This document shows positions 1-8,277 of a stretch of 64,000 nucleotides of DNA, piece by piece (the first letter of the stretch is position 1; the number at the start of each line of letters is the position of its first letter). The notes beneath the pieces were generated by a model, which was not told the DNA's origin, ran no database searches, and worked only from the letters and a program-made list of their open reading frames with translations. The stretch is taken from contig CBFIEF010000011.1 of NCBI GenBank assembly GCA_965661545.1, positions 22,236 through 86,235 of the forward strand. Direction: 5' to 3'. The DNA comes from UBA7985 sp965661545 (lineage in GTDB: Bacteria; Pseudomonadota; Alphaproteobacteria; UBA7985). The position numbers and the translations under genes were made by a program.

Positions 1-179
1 ATTTGGAGTTGTTGGTGCCTTACGCAGCCGGTGCTGCGATGGCATGGCTACACGAATTCAGCAACGTCTTGACCCACACCAACGTCGAAGAGGGAACCCG
101 TGCGACTGTGCGGATCAACGATGACGACTGGGGCAAATTGCAAAAGCGTTTTCCGAGTATTTCCACTGTTTCAGCCTAG
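1..179 (+). CDS. hflX: C-terminal end of a GTPase, probably HflX (partial)
   Basis: Only the last 58 codons are in the window, read from position 3 to the TAG at 177-179. The visible protein has VPYAAGAAMAWLHEF, then a strand-like stretch ending INDDDWGKLQKRF. This resembles the small C-terminal domain of the ribosome-associated GTPase HflX, in which a short helix (AWLY-type) is followed by a beta strand rich in R and V. HflX splits stalled or stressed ribosomes. The GTPase domain itself lies outside the window, so the assignment rests on the tail alone and is moderate. The gene ends 4 nt from the stop of the converging gene at 184. Confidence 0.55.
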   Translation, partial: LELLVPYAAGAAMAWLHEFSNVLTHTNVEEGTRATVRINDDDWGKLQKRFPSISTVSA

Positions 180-183
180 CGCG

Positions 184-1323
184 CTAGGTTTCCGGCTGCT
201 CCAGATCAAAGGCAATCTCAGCGGCAACCCGACCATTGACTAAAATCCGAGTGGCATGTTCGCCGGGGTAATAGGTCCGGGTTGAAAGTTGCTTGAACCG
301 GAGCGTGGTGGCGAGGTCCACGACCTCATCCGGCTTTAGGGTGAGCGTGCGCAGCTTAAACACCTTCTCCCCCTTCTTCCCGCGCGCCAGTGTGCGTTGA
401 AGGGCGTAGTCCACGACAAGCTTCACCGGCTCAGCCTCGCTGTTGTGCAGGCGAAACGACAGCCCCGCTGCGCCGCCGATGTGGGGGGTTTCGGGGGACA
501 GCCGAAGATCGCTCACCCGCACCCCTTCCCCGCCTTTGAACCCCAGCACCGCCAACGCGCCGCTGTGCCCCTGCTTCACCAGCGTGCGTAGCCCGTGTTT
601 AACAGTCCATTGAGAGCCTGCATCGCCGCTTGCGAACCACCGTTGCGCGACTTTCACAGCTTGATCAGGGTGATCCTTGGCGATGTCATTGAGATTGTTG
701 GCGACAGAGCGCCGGACGATCAGTTTGGGGTCAGCGTGCATCCCGTCGAGCAGATCCAGCAGAATGGCCGGATCCTTCATAAAGCCCTTGAGCTGCTGCC
801 CCCACGGCAGGCGCGGACGCGTACCCTCGGACGCCAACCGCCGCACCCGCCAATCTGGATCGACCGACCATTGGCGGATGTGAGTGAGGGTCAGTTTTGG
901 ATGCTTGATCAGAAACGCCCGGACGCAGAATTCACAGCTAAAGTGTTGGGTAAACACGCGCATGGCTTTAAGCGCAGGCTCGGGCTCGGCCAAGCCAAAG
1001 GCGGATAGAAAGGTCACATGGGGCCAAAACTCGACCCCGCCCATACCTTCGTCTTTCGGCGGAGGACCGGGGTCGCCCATTGACTGCTGCACAAGGCTCA
1101 CAGCGCGGGCAAAGTCATCCGGTAAGAAGCGCCCCAAGACCCGCGAGATCTGCTCAACCCGAGCTTTTAGCTCCAGATCATTCAAGCCCTCGCAAGCGGT
1201 ATCAGAAAAAGCGGATTGGTCGAAGGCCGGATCAACATCGCGCAGCTTTGTCGCCAGCCAAGCCACGTACTCGGCATCGAAATATGTCTTCAGCGATGCC
1301 GGATCCATTGCCTTGTCTACCAT
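184..1323 (-). CDS. DNA alkylation repair protein, AlkC-like HEAT-repeat glycosylase family
   Basis: A protein of about 379 residues. The first two thirds are helical and HEAT-like, with the motif VDPDWRVRRLASEGTRPRLPWG and then VRRSVANNLNDIAKDHPD, both typical of the AlkC/AlkD superfamily of 3-methyladenine DNA glycosylases. The last 100 residues form a separate beta-rich domain (LSFRLHNSEAEPVKLVVDY ... TRTYYPGEHATRILVNG) like the Ig-like domain attached to AlkC. Such enzymes remove N-alkylated purines without base flipping. I chose the ATG at 1321-1323 (MVDKAMDPASL), which has AAAGGG about 12 nt upstream; the ATG at 1308 is an alternative, and the open frame runs on to 1458 without family similarity. 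Divergent from trpG. Catalytic residues were not verified. Confidence 0.75.
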   Translation of the reverse strand: MVDKAMDPASLKTYFDAEYVAWLATKLRDVDPAFDQSAFSDTACEGLNDLELKARVEQISRVLGRFLPDDFARAVSLVQQSMGDPGPPPKDEGMGGVEFWPHVTFLSAFGLAEPEPALKAMRVFTQHFSCEFCVRAFLIKHPKLTLTHIRQWSVDPDWRVRRLASEGTRPRLPWGQQLKGFMKDPAILLDLLDGMHADPKLIVRRSVANNLNDIAKDHPDQAVKVAQRWFASGDAGSQWTVKHGLRTLVKQGHSGALAVLGFKGGEGVRVSDLRLSPETPHIGGAAGLSFRLHNSEAEPVKLVVDYALQRTLARGKKGEKVFKLRTLTLKPDEVVDLATTLRFKQLSTRTYYPGEHATRILVNGRVAAEIAFDLEQPET

Positions 1324-1486
1324 TGCTGAGCGCATCCCTTTGCCTGTCGTCGAGCCCGACGAAAATCTAAGCGCTTTAGGCGCTGCTGAGCGGCAAAGGG
1401 TCAAGAGAAATCCTGTGCGTCTATAAGACCTCAAGTTTGCGCTGGTGATGCGTGACAAGCGCTCTGGCCTTGCCTAAAGTCAGGCC

Positions 1487-2095
1487 ATGTTCATCCTCAT
1501 CGATAACTACGACAGTTTCACCTACAACCTCGTCCACTTCCTCGGAGAATTGGGCGCGGCGGTCGACGTTGTTCGCAACGATAAAATCACCCCCATGGAA
1601 GTCATGGCGCGCCGCCCTGAAGGCGTGATCCTGTCACCGGGGCCTTGCACGCCAGATGATGCGGGCATTTGCCTCGATATGGTGACGGTCGCGGCGCAGA
1701 CGCGCCTGCCGCTGTTGGGCGTATGCTTGGGCCATCAGTCCATCGGACAAGCGTTAGGCGGTCTGGTGGTGCGGGAAACGCCGCGGCATGGGAAAATGTC
1801 GGAAATTCGCCATCGGGGTAAGGGGCTGTTTAAAGGACTGCCTGATATGGTCAACGCCACGCGCTATCACTCGCTGGTGGTTGAGCGCGATTCCCTGCCT
1901 GCGCACTTCGAGGTGACGGCGGAGACCGAAGGCCGGCTGATCATGGGCATGAACCATCGGGAGCTGCCGATCCACGGATTACAGTTCCACCCTGAGTCCA
2001 TCGAGACCCAGTATGGGCATGACATGCTGAAGAATTTTCTGGACGCGGCACGGGCTGCGAACAACCAGATTGAGTGGCCTGCTGCGGCGGCCTGA
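1487..2095 (+). CDS. trpG: anthranilate synthase component II (glutamine amidotransferase)
   Basis: A class I glutamine amidotransferase of 202 residues that delivers ammonia from glutamine to chorismate in tryptophan synthesis; it may also serve 4-aminobenzoate synthesis, since TrpG and PabA are hard to tell apart. The catalytic triad is visible: Cys80 in LLGVCLGHQ and His168/Glu170 in LQFHPESIE. The oxyanion-loop motif SPGPCTPDDAG is at 50-60. It heads a rightward set trpG-trpD-trpC-moaC; trpD follows after 32 nt. The large subunit gene trpE is not next to it, because an AlkC-like gene lies on the other side, so trpE must be elsewhere on the chromosome. Confidence 0.93.
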   Translation: MFILIDNYDSFTYNLVHFLGELGAAVDVVRNDKITPMEVMARRPEGVILSPGPCTPDDAGICLDMVTVAAQTRLPLLGVCLGHQSIGQALGGLVVRETPRHGKMSEIRHRGKGLFKGLPDMVNATRYHSLVVERDSLPAHFEVTAETEGRLIMGMNHRELPIHGLQFHPESIETQYGHDMLKNFLDAARAANNQIEWPAAAA

Positions 2096-2127
2096 CGATC
2101 CAAATTATTGATTGAGGACAGATCGCT

Positions 2128-3153
2128 GTGTCATCGTTTATCAGCCTGCTGAATCAAATTGCCTGCGGACAGGATTTGTCCGACGAGCAAGCCGAAAGCG
2201 CCGTTCGCGCCATGATGTCTGGCGAAGTTTCGCCCGCCCTGTCTGGCGCTTTCTTGTGGGGCTTAAAGACTAAGGGCGAAAGCGTGCAGGAGATCGCAGG
2301 CGCAGCACGGGCCATGCGTAGCCTGATGTCTGGCGTTCAGTCACCCGATGGCGCGATTGACGTATGCGGGACCGGCGGTGACAAGTCGGGCACCTACAAC
2401 ATCTCAACGGCTGTTTCGTTTGTGCTAGCAGGCTCCGGCGTGCCTGTGGCCAAGCATGGCAACCGGGCGGCGACGTCCAAGTCTGGCGCGGCCGATGTTC
2501 TGGCGGCCCTGGGCGTGAACCTTGAGGCTGATTTCAGCCAGATCGAGCGCGCAATCGCTGACGCGAATGTTGGCTTCCTGTTTGCTCAGCGCCATCACGG
2601 AGCGATCAAGCACGTCATGCCGGTCCGCAAGGAATTACAGATCCCGACCGTTTTTAACCTGCTGGGCCCCCTGACCAACCCCGGCGGCGCGACAATGCAG
2701 CTGTTGGGTGTATTCGCTCCACAATGGGTTGAGCCTTTGGCGCGGGTGCTCAAGGAGTTAGGGTCAGAGCGCGCTTGGGTCGTCTATGGCGCGAACAGCG
2801 ATGGTTCAGGCCTCGATGAGATGACAACCTGTGGCGAGACCCGCGTGGCCGAACTGCGCGATGGCATGATCAACACCTTCATCATCACCCCCGAAGACGC
2901 TGGCATCGAGCGGGCGAAAATCGAGGATCTGCGCGGCGGCGAAGCGGACGAAAATGCCGTCGCTCTGCGCGCTGTGCTCGACGGAGAAGCGGGGCCCTAT
3001 CGCGATATCGTTGTGCTGAACGCCGCTGGCGCGCTGTGCATTGCGGGCAAGGCCGAGGATATTCGTTCCGGCGTAACAATGGCGAAAGAAGCCATCGACA
3101 GCGGCGCAGCGCGCAACGCTCTCGACAAGCTGGTTGAGATTTCCAATGGCTGA
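2128..3153 (+). CDS. trpD: anthranilate phosphoribosyltransferase
   Basis: 341 residues, the usual length. It transfers the phosphoribosyl group of PRPP to anthranilate, the second step of the tryptophan branch. The PRPP-binding motif DVCGTGGDKSGTYNIST is near residues 75-91, followed by KHGNRAATSKSGAADVLAALG and the family motif HHGAIKHVMPVRKEL. The start is a GTG at 2128 with GAGGA ten nt upstream; no ATG fits better. The stop overlaps the first codons of trpC by 8 nt, which suggests coupled translation. Confidence 0.95.
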   Translation: MSSFISLLNQIACGQDLSDEQAESAVRAMMSGEVSPALSGAFLWGLKTKGESVQEIAGAARAMRSLMSGVQSPDGAIDVCGTGGDKSGTYNISTAVSFVLAGSGVPVAKHGNRAATSKSGAADVLAALGVNLEADFSQIERAIADANVGFLFAQRHHGAIKHVMPVRKELQIPTVFNLLGPLTNPGGATMQLLGVFAPQWVEPLARVLKELGSERAWVVYGANSDGSGLDEMTTCGETRVAELRDGMINTFIITPEDAGIERAKIEDLRGGEADENAVALRAVLDGEAGPYRDIVVLNAAGALCIAGKAEDIRSGVTMAKEAIDSGAARNALDKLVEISNG

Positions 3154-3943
3154 TGTTCTGACTAAAATTTGTGACGATAAGCGAGAGTGGATCGCGACCA
3201 ACAAAGCGAAGCGCTCGCTGGCTGATCTGGATGCCGTGGCCAGCGAGGTTGAAGGACCGCGTGGCTTCATTGACGCACTGCGACGGACCAAGGATGCAGG
3301 TCGTTTCGCGCTGATTGCAGAAATCAAGAAAGCCAGCCCGTCAAAGGGGCTGATCCGCGAAGACTTCGCGCCAGCGTCATTGGCCGAAGCCTACAAAGCT
3401 GGTGGTGCGACGTGTTTGTCCGTGCTGACCGATGTTCCGTATTTTCAGGGCGATGACGCTTTCCTCGCAGCCGCAAGAGGCGCGGTGGATCTGCCGTGCT
3501 TGCGCAAGGACTTCATGCTCGACACCTATCAAATCGCCGAAGCGCGTGCGATTGGGGCCGACTGCATCCTGCTGATCATGGCCTGCCTGTCTGACGGCCA
3601 GGCGGCAGAGTTAGAAGCTGCTGCCTTTGAGTATGGCTTTGACGTGCTGCTCGAAGTGCATGACGCCGAAGAACTCGAGCGCGCGCATCGTCTGAAATCA
3701 CCCCTATTGGGCATCAACAACCGCAATCTGAAGACGCTGGAAATCTCGCTCGACGTGGGCGCTGGACTGGCGGCGCAGATCGAGCCGGATCGGATGTTCG
3801 TCGCGGAAAGCGGTCTGTATAGCCACAGCGACCTGCTGCGGATGGCTGAGGCCGGCGCGCAGGCTTACTTGATTGGTGAGAGCCTGATGCGCCAAGACGA
3901 CGTGACGGCGGCCACACGGGCTATTTTGGGACAGGCAGACTAA
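3146..3943 (+). CDS. trpC: indole-3-glycerol-phosphate synthase
   Basis: 265 residues, a single-domain TIM barrel. It closes the ring of carboxyphenylamino-deoxyribulose phosphate to give indole-3-glycerol phosphate. Signature segments are EIKKASPSKGLIREDFAP with the catalytic lysines, LRKDFMLDTYQIAEARAIGAD, LLGINNRNLKTLEISL and ESGLYSHSDLLRMAEAGAQA. I place the start at the ATG at 3146 (MADVLTKICDD), which lies inside the last codons of trpD; an earlier in-frame ATG at 3134 would add only four residues. It is not fused to TrpF. moaC begins 1 nt after its stop. Confidence 0.95.
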   Translation: MADVLTKICDDKREWIATNKAKRSLADLDAVASEVEGPRGFIDALRRTKDAGRFALIAEIKKASPSKGLIREDFAPASLAEAYKAGGATCLSVLTDVPYFQGDDAFLAAARGAVDLPCLRKDFMLDTYQIAEARAIGADCILLIMACLSDGQAAELEAAAFEYGFDVLLEVHDAEELERAHRLKSPLLGINNRNLKTLEISLDVGAGLAAQIEPDRMFVAESGLYSHSDLLRMAEAGAQAYLIGESLMRQDDVTAATRAILGQAD

Positions 3944-3944
3944 G

Positions 3945-4430
3945 ATGAGCGGCGATTTCTCCCACTTCGACGACACTGGCAACGCGCACATGGTTGATGT
4001 GGGCGACAAGGCCGTGACGAAGCGGGAAGCGGTTGCAGAAGGGCGCTTGCTGTGCGCGCCGGAAACGCTGGCACTGATCACCTCTGGCGGCGTGAAGAAA
4101 GGCGATGTGTTCTCGGTTGCGCGCTTGGCTGGTATCATGGGTGCCAAGCAGACCTCCAACCTTATTCCCCTGTGCCACCCCCTTCCCTTGTCGCATGTAT
4201 CCGTCGAATTGTGGGCGGATGAAGACGCCAGTGCCGTTGGCATTCGCGCAACCTGCCGGACGGATGGCAAAACTGGTGTCGAGATGGAGGCACTGACCGC
4301 TGTATCCGTTACCGCACTGACGGTCTACGACATGGTCAAGGCGGTTCAGAAAGACATGGTGATCGACCGGGTCCAGTTGGTGAAGAAGACGGGCGGAAAA
4401 TCCGGGACGTTCTCCAACCCTGCCGAATGA
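3945..4430 (+). CDS. moaC: cyclic pyranopterin monophosphate synthase accessory protein
   Basis: 161 residues, the normal length. With MoaA it converts GTP to cyclic pyranopterin monophosphate, the first step of molybdenum cofactor synthesis. Visible signatures are MVDVGDKAVTKREAVAEG at the N-terminus, GAKQTSNLIPLCHPLPLSHV, and TGVEMEALTAVSVTALTVYDM near the end. It is packed directly behind trpC (1 nt gap) and 64 nt before moeA, so tryptophan and cofactor genes share a transcription unit. moaA is not in the window. Confidence 0.95.
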   Translation: MSGDFSHFDDTGNAHMVDVGDKAVTKREAVAEGRLLCAPETLALITSGGVKKGDVFSVARLAGIMGAKQTSNLIPLCHPLPLSHVSVELWADEDASAVGIRATCRTDGKTGVEMEALTAVSVTALTVYDMVKAVQKDMVIDRVQLVKKTGGKSGTFSNPAE

Positions 4431-4494
4431 CGATTTCCCTCGCCTGTACGTGGCGCCCTTGGAAGGCCGTCAAAATTCGTTCTAAGGTGCAGGC

Positions 4495-5688
4495 ATGAAA
4501 GACTTTGATGAAGCCCTCGCTGAAATTCTGGCGGCCATCCCCGGCCCCCTTGGGGCTGAGCAGGTCGCGCTTCCCCAAGCCCTAGGCCGGGTCACCGCGA
4601 ACCCAATCGTGGCGCGCCGGACGCAACCGCCATTGGCCGTGTCCGCGATGGATGGCTATGCTGTGCGGGCCTCGGACCTACCCGGCGCCCTCAAAGTCAC
4701 GCGGGAAATTGCTGCCGGTCAGCACGATGAGCGAGCGCTGGATCAAGGCGAAGCCGTTCGGATCTTCACCGGCGCGCCATTGCCGCCCGGTGCTGACGCT
4801 ATTGCCATTCAAGAGAACGCGATTGATGTCAAAGGGGGTGTCCGCTTCGACGAAAGCATCGAGCCCGGACGCTATGTTCGCGCGGCTGGATTGGACTTTC
4901 GCGAAGGTTCTGAACTTGTTCCTGCCGGACGCATAATCAGTCCGCGGACCGTCGCGCTGATTGCCGGGGGAAACCACCCTTGGGTCAAGGTTTGCCGCCG
5001 CCCTCGCATCGCCATCGTCGCCACTGGTGATGAAATTCGAGCGCCAGGTGAGCGGCTGGGGCCCGCGCAAATTGTCAGCTCAAACAACCTCGCCCTATCT
5101 GCGTTTGTGCAGGCCCAAGGCGGTGAAGCAATCGATTTCGGCACAGTTGGCGATACGCTGCAAGCCGTCGAAAACGCTGCGGCACGCCTTACCGGCTTCG
5201 ACATCGTGGTGACCACGGGCGGGGCTTCGGTGGGCAAGCACGACTTGGTCGCAGAGGGTTTTGGCAACCAAGGACTGGACCTCGACTTCTGGAAAATCGC
5301 CATGCGACCGGGCAAACCACTCATATTTGGCCGATTTGGCAGTGGTTTATTCCTTGGTCTACCGGGTAATCCCGTGTCCTCAATGATCCTAGCTCTGTTG
5401 ATTTTGCGTCCCATGATGCGGGCCATGATGGGCCTTTCACCAGATCTGCCCCGGCAAGACCTGCGGCTCAGTCACGCCTTGCCTGCCAACGACCAGCGAC
5501 GTGATTTTATCCGCGCACGGCGGCTGCCTAACGGCTCCATCGACGCCAGGGCACGCCAAGACAGCTCCATGCTCACAACCCTTTTGGATGCCGATGTGCT
5601 GATCGATCGCCCCGCTCACGACCCCGCCTTGGATGCTGGGTCAACGGTACACGTGATCGACCTTCGTTCTCTTGGTGCCGATTTTTAG
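4495..5688 (+). CDS. moeA: molybdopterin molybdenumtransferase
   Basis: 397 residues. MoeA inserts molybdate into adenylated molybdopterin, the last common step of molybdenum cofactor synthesis. N-terminal MoeA domain: ALPQALGRVTANPIVA and the substrate motif PPLAVSAMDGYAVRASD. Central gephyrin-like MoCF domain: VATGDEIRAPGE, VVTTGGASVGKHDLVAE and LFLGLPGNPVSSMI. The C-terminal beta domain follows. It lies 64 nt after moaC and 150 nt before lexA. Tungstate can replace molybdate in this chemistry, which is relevant to the tupAB genes in the same window. Confidence 0.94.
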   Translation: MKDFDEALAEILAAIPGPLGAEQVALPQALGRVTANPIVARRTQPPLAVSAMDGYAVRASDLPGALKVTREIAAGQHDERALDQGEAVRIFTGAPLPPGADAIAIQENAIDVKGGVRFDESIEPGRYVRAAGLDFREGSELVPAGRIISPRTVALIAGGNHPWVKVCRRPRIAIVATGDEIRAPGERLGPAQIVSSNNLALSAFVQAQGGEAIDFGTVGDTLQAVENAAARLTGFDIVVTTGGASVGKHDLVAEGFGNQGLDLDFWKIAMRPGKPLIFGRFGSGLFLGLPGNPVSSMILALLILRPMMRAMMGLSPDLPRQDLRLSHALPANDQRRDFIRARRLPNGSIDARARQDSSMLTTLLDADVLIDRPAHDPALDAGSTVHVIDLRSLGADF

Positions 5689-5715
5689 CCTACTTTTGTG
5701 CTTGACGCGTTCTTA

Positions 5716-5730
5716 GAACACTATTAGAAC
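5716..5730. promoter_or_regulatory. LexA-binding SOS box (distal) before lexA
   Basis: GAAC at 5716-5719, seven bases, then GAAC at 5727-5730. Read on the other strand this is GTTC-N7-GTTC, the direct-repeat operator of alphaproteobacterial LexA. It lies 109 nt before the lexA start codon. Confidence 0.75.
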
Positions 5731-5749
5731 ATTTGCAGATCTTATCCGA

Positions 5750-5764
5750 GTTCTGAGATCGTTC
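5750..5764. promoter_or_regulatory. LexA-binding SOS box (proximal) before lexA
   Basis: GTTC at 5750-5753, seven bases (TGAGATC), then GTTC at 5761-5764, an exact alphaproteobacterial SOS box in the opposite orientation to the one 34 bp upstream. Together they indicate autoregulation of lexA. Confidence 0.78.
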
Positions 5765-5838
5765 GGGCTGTGTACGTGTTCTTTACCCCACACCCGAGGC
5801 GTGTTTTGGAACCCCCTGCGTAGCAATGGGAGGCGCGC

Positions 5839-6678
5839 ATGCTGACAGAAAAGCAACGCACCCTGCTGGTTTTCATACACGACTGCCTGAACGAGCGGGG
5901 GGTTTCCCCCTCTTTCGATGAAATGAAAGATGCACTGGGCTTGAAGTCCAAATCTGGCATTCACCGATTGATTACAGCGTTGGAGGAACGAGGATTCCTG
6001 AAACGGCTGCCGCACCGCGCGCGGGCTTTGGAAGTCACGCGATTACCGGACAATATGCAAATGCAGCAGCCGGTGGCCAACCAACGATTTGCGGCCCTGT
6101 CGAGGGAAAACGAACCCCTCGCCGACGGTTTACGACCAGCCCCACCGTGGTTGGAAAGCGTAACCTCAGGCCGGACGCCAACAGCTTCCGAGTTCGACGA
6201 CAGAGCCATCAGCGATCAAGCCATCGAGAATGCTGGTGCCAACGTTGTTCGTGCTGACTTTGGCAAAGCCCGGGAAATGGCCGTAGCGCAAGGGCGCGAA
6301 GTCTCCCTGCCGCTTTACGGGAAAATTGCCGCCGGTATGCCGATTGAGGCTTTGGCAAACGAAAGCGAATATCTCGACGTGCCCACCACCCTGTTGGGTA
6401 ATGGGCAATACTACGCCTTGCAGGTCGAGGGTGATTCGATGATCGAGGCGGGTATCCACGACGGTGATTACGTCATCATCGAGCGCGGCGACACTGCCCA
6501 CAACGGCGATATTGTGGTTGCCTTGGTCGATAACTATGAAGTGACACTGAAACGCTTGCGCAAGCGGTCTGGAACCGTGGCACTAGAGCCCGCAAACGCC
6601 CGCTACGAAACCCGTATTTTTGGCCCCGATCGGGTAAAGGTACAGGGCCGATTGGCGGGACTGGTTCGCCGATATTAA
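5839..6678 (+). CDS. lexA: LexA repressor, SOS regulator
   Basis: 279 residues, longer than the usual 200-240. The N-terminal winged helix (about 1-68) carries PSFDEMKDALGLKSKSGIHR. The C-terminal S24 peptidase domain starts near 155: the self-cleavage Ala165-Gly166 bond in GKIAAGMPIE, catalytic Ser200 in VEGDSMIEAG and Lys238 in VTLKRL are all present. RecA-stimulated autocleavage should therefore work. The extra length is a linker of roughly 85 residues (about 70-155), low in conserved features. The start has GGAGG six nt upstream. Two SOS boxes lie in the 150-nt leader. Confidence 0.96.
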   Translation: MLTEKQRTLLVFIHDCLNERGVSPSFDEMKDALGLKSKSGIHRLITALEERGFLKRLPHRARALEVTRLPDNMQMQQPVANQRFAALSRENEPLADGLRPAPPWLESVTSGRTPTASEFDDRAISDQAIENAGANVVRADFGKAREMAVAQGREVSLPLYGKIAAGMPIEALANESEYLDVPTTLLGNGQYYALQVEGDSMIEAGIHDGDYVIIERGDTAHNGDIVVALVDNYEVTLKRLRKRSGTVALEPANARYETRIFGPDRVKVQGRLAGLVRRY

Positions 6679-6750
6679 CTGAGCCTGCATATATGGGCGG
6701 TATGAGCGTGAGAACGCAGCCGCCTCTCCAATAGATGCTGCTACACGACA

Positions 6751-6784
6751 AAACACGGCCCTATCTCGCGATGGGCCGTGTTTT
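6751..6784. terminator. bidirectional rho-independent terminator between lexA and gltX
   Basis: Eleven-base stem AAACACGGCCC at 6751-6761 pairs with GGGCCGTGTTT ending at 6783. It has an A-run on the left and a T-run on the right, so it can stop both the rightward lexA and the leftward gltX transcripts. Confidence 0.85.
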
Positions 6785-6798
6785 CGTTTGGGGATGCC

Positions 6799-8205
6799 TT
6801 AGGACGCGGTCAACACCGCTTGCAGGTGCTGCAAGGTCTTTTCCTTGCCAAAGGCAAAGGCCACTTCTGTAACGCCCGGCGACGCCATCGCGCCAGTCAG
6901 AGCAGCGCGCAAGGGCTGGAACACTTTACCGACTTTGAGTTCCTTGGCTTCAGCGTAGCTCGAAAGCGCAGCTTTAATGCCCTCTTCGGACCAATCGTCA
7001 ACGCCGCCTAGCACGCCAACCATATCCGCGATAACGACCATCCCGTCCTGGCCCAAGGCCTTCTTGGCCTTGTCTTCGATCTCAATCGGCGGCTCTTGCA
7101 GGTAATACTTCGCCATCGCACCGATATCGGCGAGCGTCTTTGCCCGATCAACCACCGCTGGCATGCCCAGGACCAAGCTCGCTAAGCCATCATCATCGAT
7201 GTTCGTCCAACCTTCAGCCTCAATAAACGGACGCGCCAGCGTCAGCAGGTCCGCAGCGCCCTGTTCCTTGAGATAATGGGCGTTCAGCGCAAGCATCTTA
7301 TCCATATCCAAGCGCGACGCGCCCTTGTTCACATCCAGCAGGTCAAACCAGTCAACAGCTTGCTCACGAGAGATGATTTCGTCATCCCCGTGGCTCCATC
7401 CAAGGCGCAGCAGCGCGTTAAATACAGACTCAACCAAGTAACCCTGATCCCGATATTCCTCGACCCCAACCGCACCGTGGCGCTTGGACAGCTTCGCACC
7501 GTCTGCACCATGGATCAGGGGGATATGGCCAAAGTTTGGGAGATCCCACCCCGCCGCCGCATAGATTTGCGCCTGACGAAACGCGTTGTTCAGATGATCA
7601 TCACCCCGAATAACGTGAGTCACGCCCATGTCGTGATCGTCCACACAGACGGCGAGCATGTACGTCGGGGAGCCATCGGCCCGCAGCAGCACGAAATCGT
7701 CGATCTCGGCGTTCTGCACCTCGACCCGGCCCTGCACCACGTCTTCGATAACGGTTGAACCCTCTGAGGGCGTTTTCACGCGAATGACGAAAGGCTTGCC
7801 CGCAGGCGCCTCGCTTGGATCGCGGTCGCGCCAGCGGCCATCATAGCCCGGATTACGGCCTTCCGCTTTCGCCATCTCCCGCATCTCGGACAGCTCTTCT
7901 GGCGTTGCAAAGCACTTATAGGCCGTGCCATCCGCCAACATCTGGTCCGCCACTGCCTGATGACGCTCGGCTCGGGTGCTTTGGAAGACTGGCGCTTCGT
8001 CATGATCCAGCCCCATCCATGCCAATCCATCAAGAATAGCATCAACAGCCCCTTGAGTTGAGCGTTCCTTATCGGTATCTTCTATTCTAAGTAGATATTT
8101 ACCGCCGTGATGTCGCGCATACAGCCAATTAAACAAGGCGGTGCGCACGCCGCCAATATGCAGAAAACCAGTGGGGGAAGGAGCAAAACGCGTGACGACG
8201 CTCAT
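6799..8205 (-). CDS. gltX: glutamate--tRNA ligase
   Basis: 468 residues, a class I aminoacyl-tRNA synthetase charging tRNA-Glu. The HIGH-type motif is in FAPSPTGFLHIGGVRTALFN at the N-terminus and the KMSKS-type motif is KLSKRHG near residue 245. The C-terminal third is the alpha-helical anticodon-binding domain. I chose the ATG at 8203-8205 (MSVVTRFAPSPTG): GGAG sits 6 nt upstream of it but directly abuts the ATG at 8211, and nothing upstream is conserved. Many alphaproteobacteria carry two GltX-like proteins, one charging tRNA-Gln for transamidation; which type this is cannot be told here. Confidence 0.95.
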   Translation of the reverse strand: MSVVTRFAPSPTGFLHIGGVRTALFNWLYARHHGGKYLLRIEDTDKERSTQGAVDAILDGLAWMGLDHDEAPVFQSTRAERHQAVADQMLADGTAYKCFATPEELSEMREMAKAEGRNPGYDGRWRDRDPSEAPAGKPFVIRVKTPSEGSTVIEDVVQGRVEVQNAEIDDFVLLRADGSPTYMLAVCVDDHDMGVTHVIRGDDHLNNAFRQAQIYAAAGWDLPNFGHIPLIHGADGAKLSKRHGAVGVEEYRDQGYLVESVFNALLRLGWSHGDDEIISREQAVDWFDLLDVNKGASRLDMDKMLALNAHYLKEQGAADLLTLARPFIEAEGWTNIDDDGLASLVLGMPAVVDRAKTLADIGAMAKYYLQEPPIEIEDKAKKALGQDGMVVIADMVGVLGGVDDWSEEGIKAALSSYAEAKELKVGKVFQPLRAALTGAMASPGVTEVAFAFGKEKTLQHLQAVLTAS

Positions 8206-8277
8206 GGTCATCTCCGAAATCCGAGGGTGGAAAAAGAAAGCGTGGTCTAGCACGCGTTTCCGGCTTCAACCACGCCA

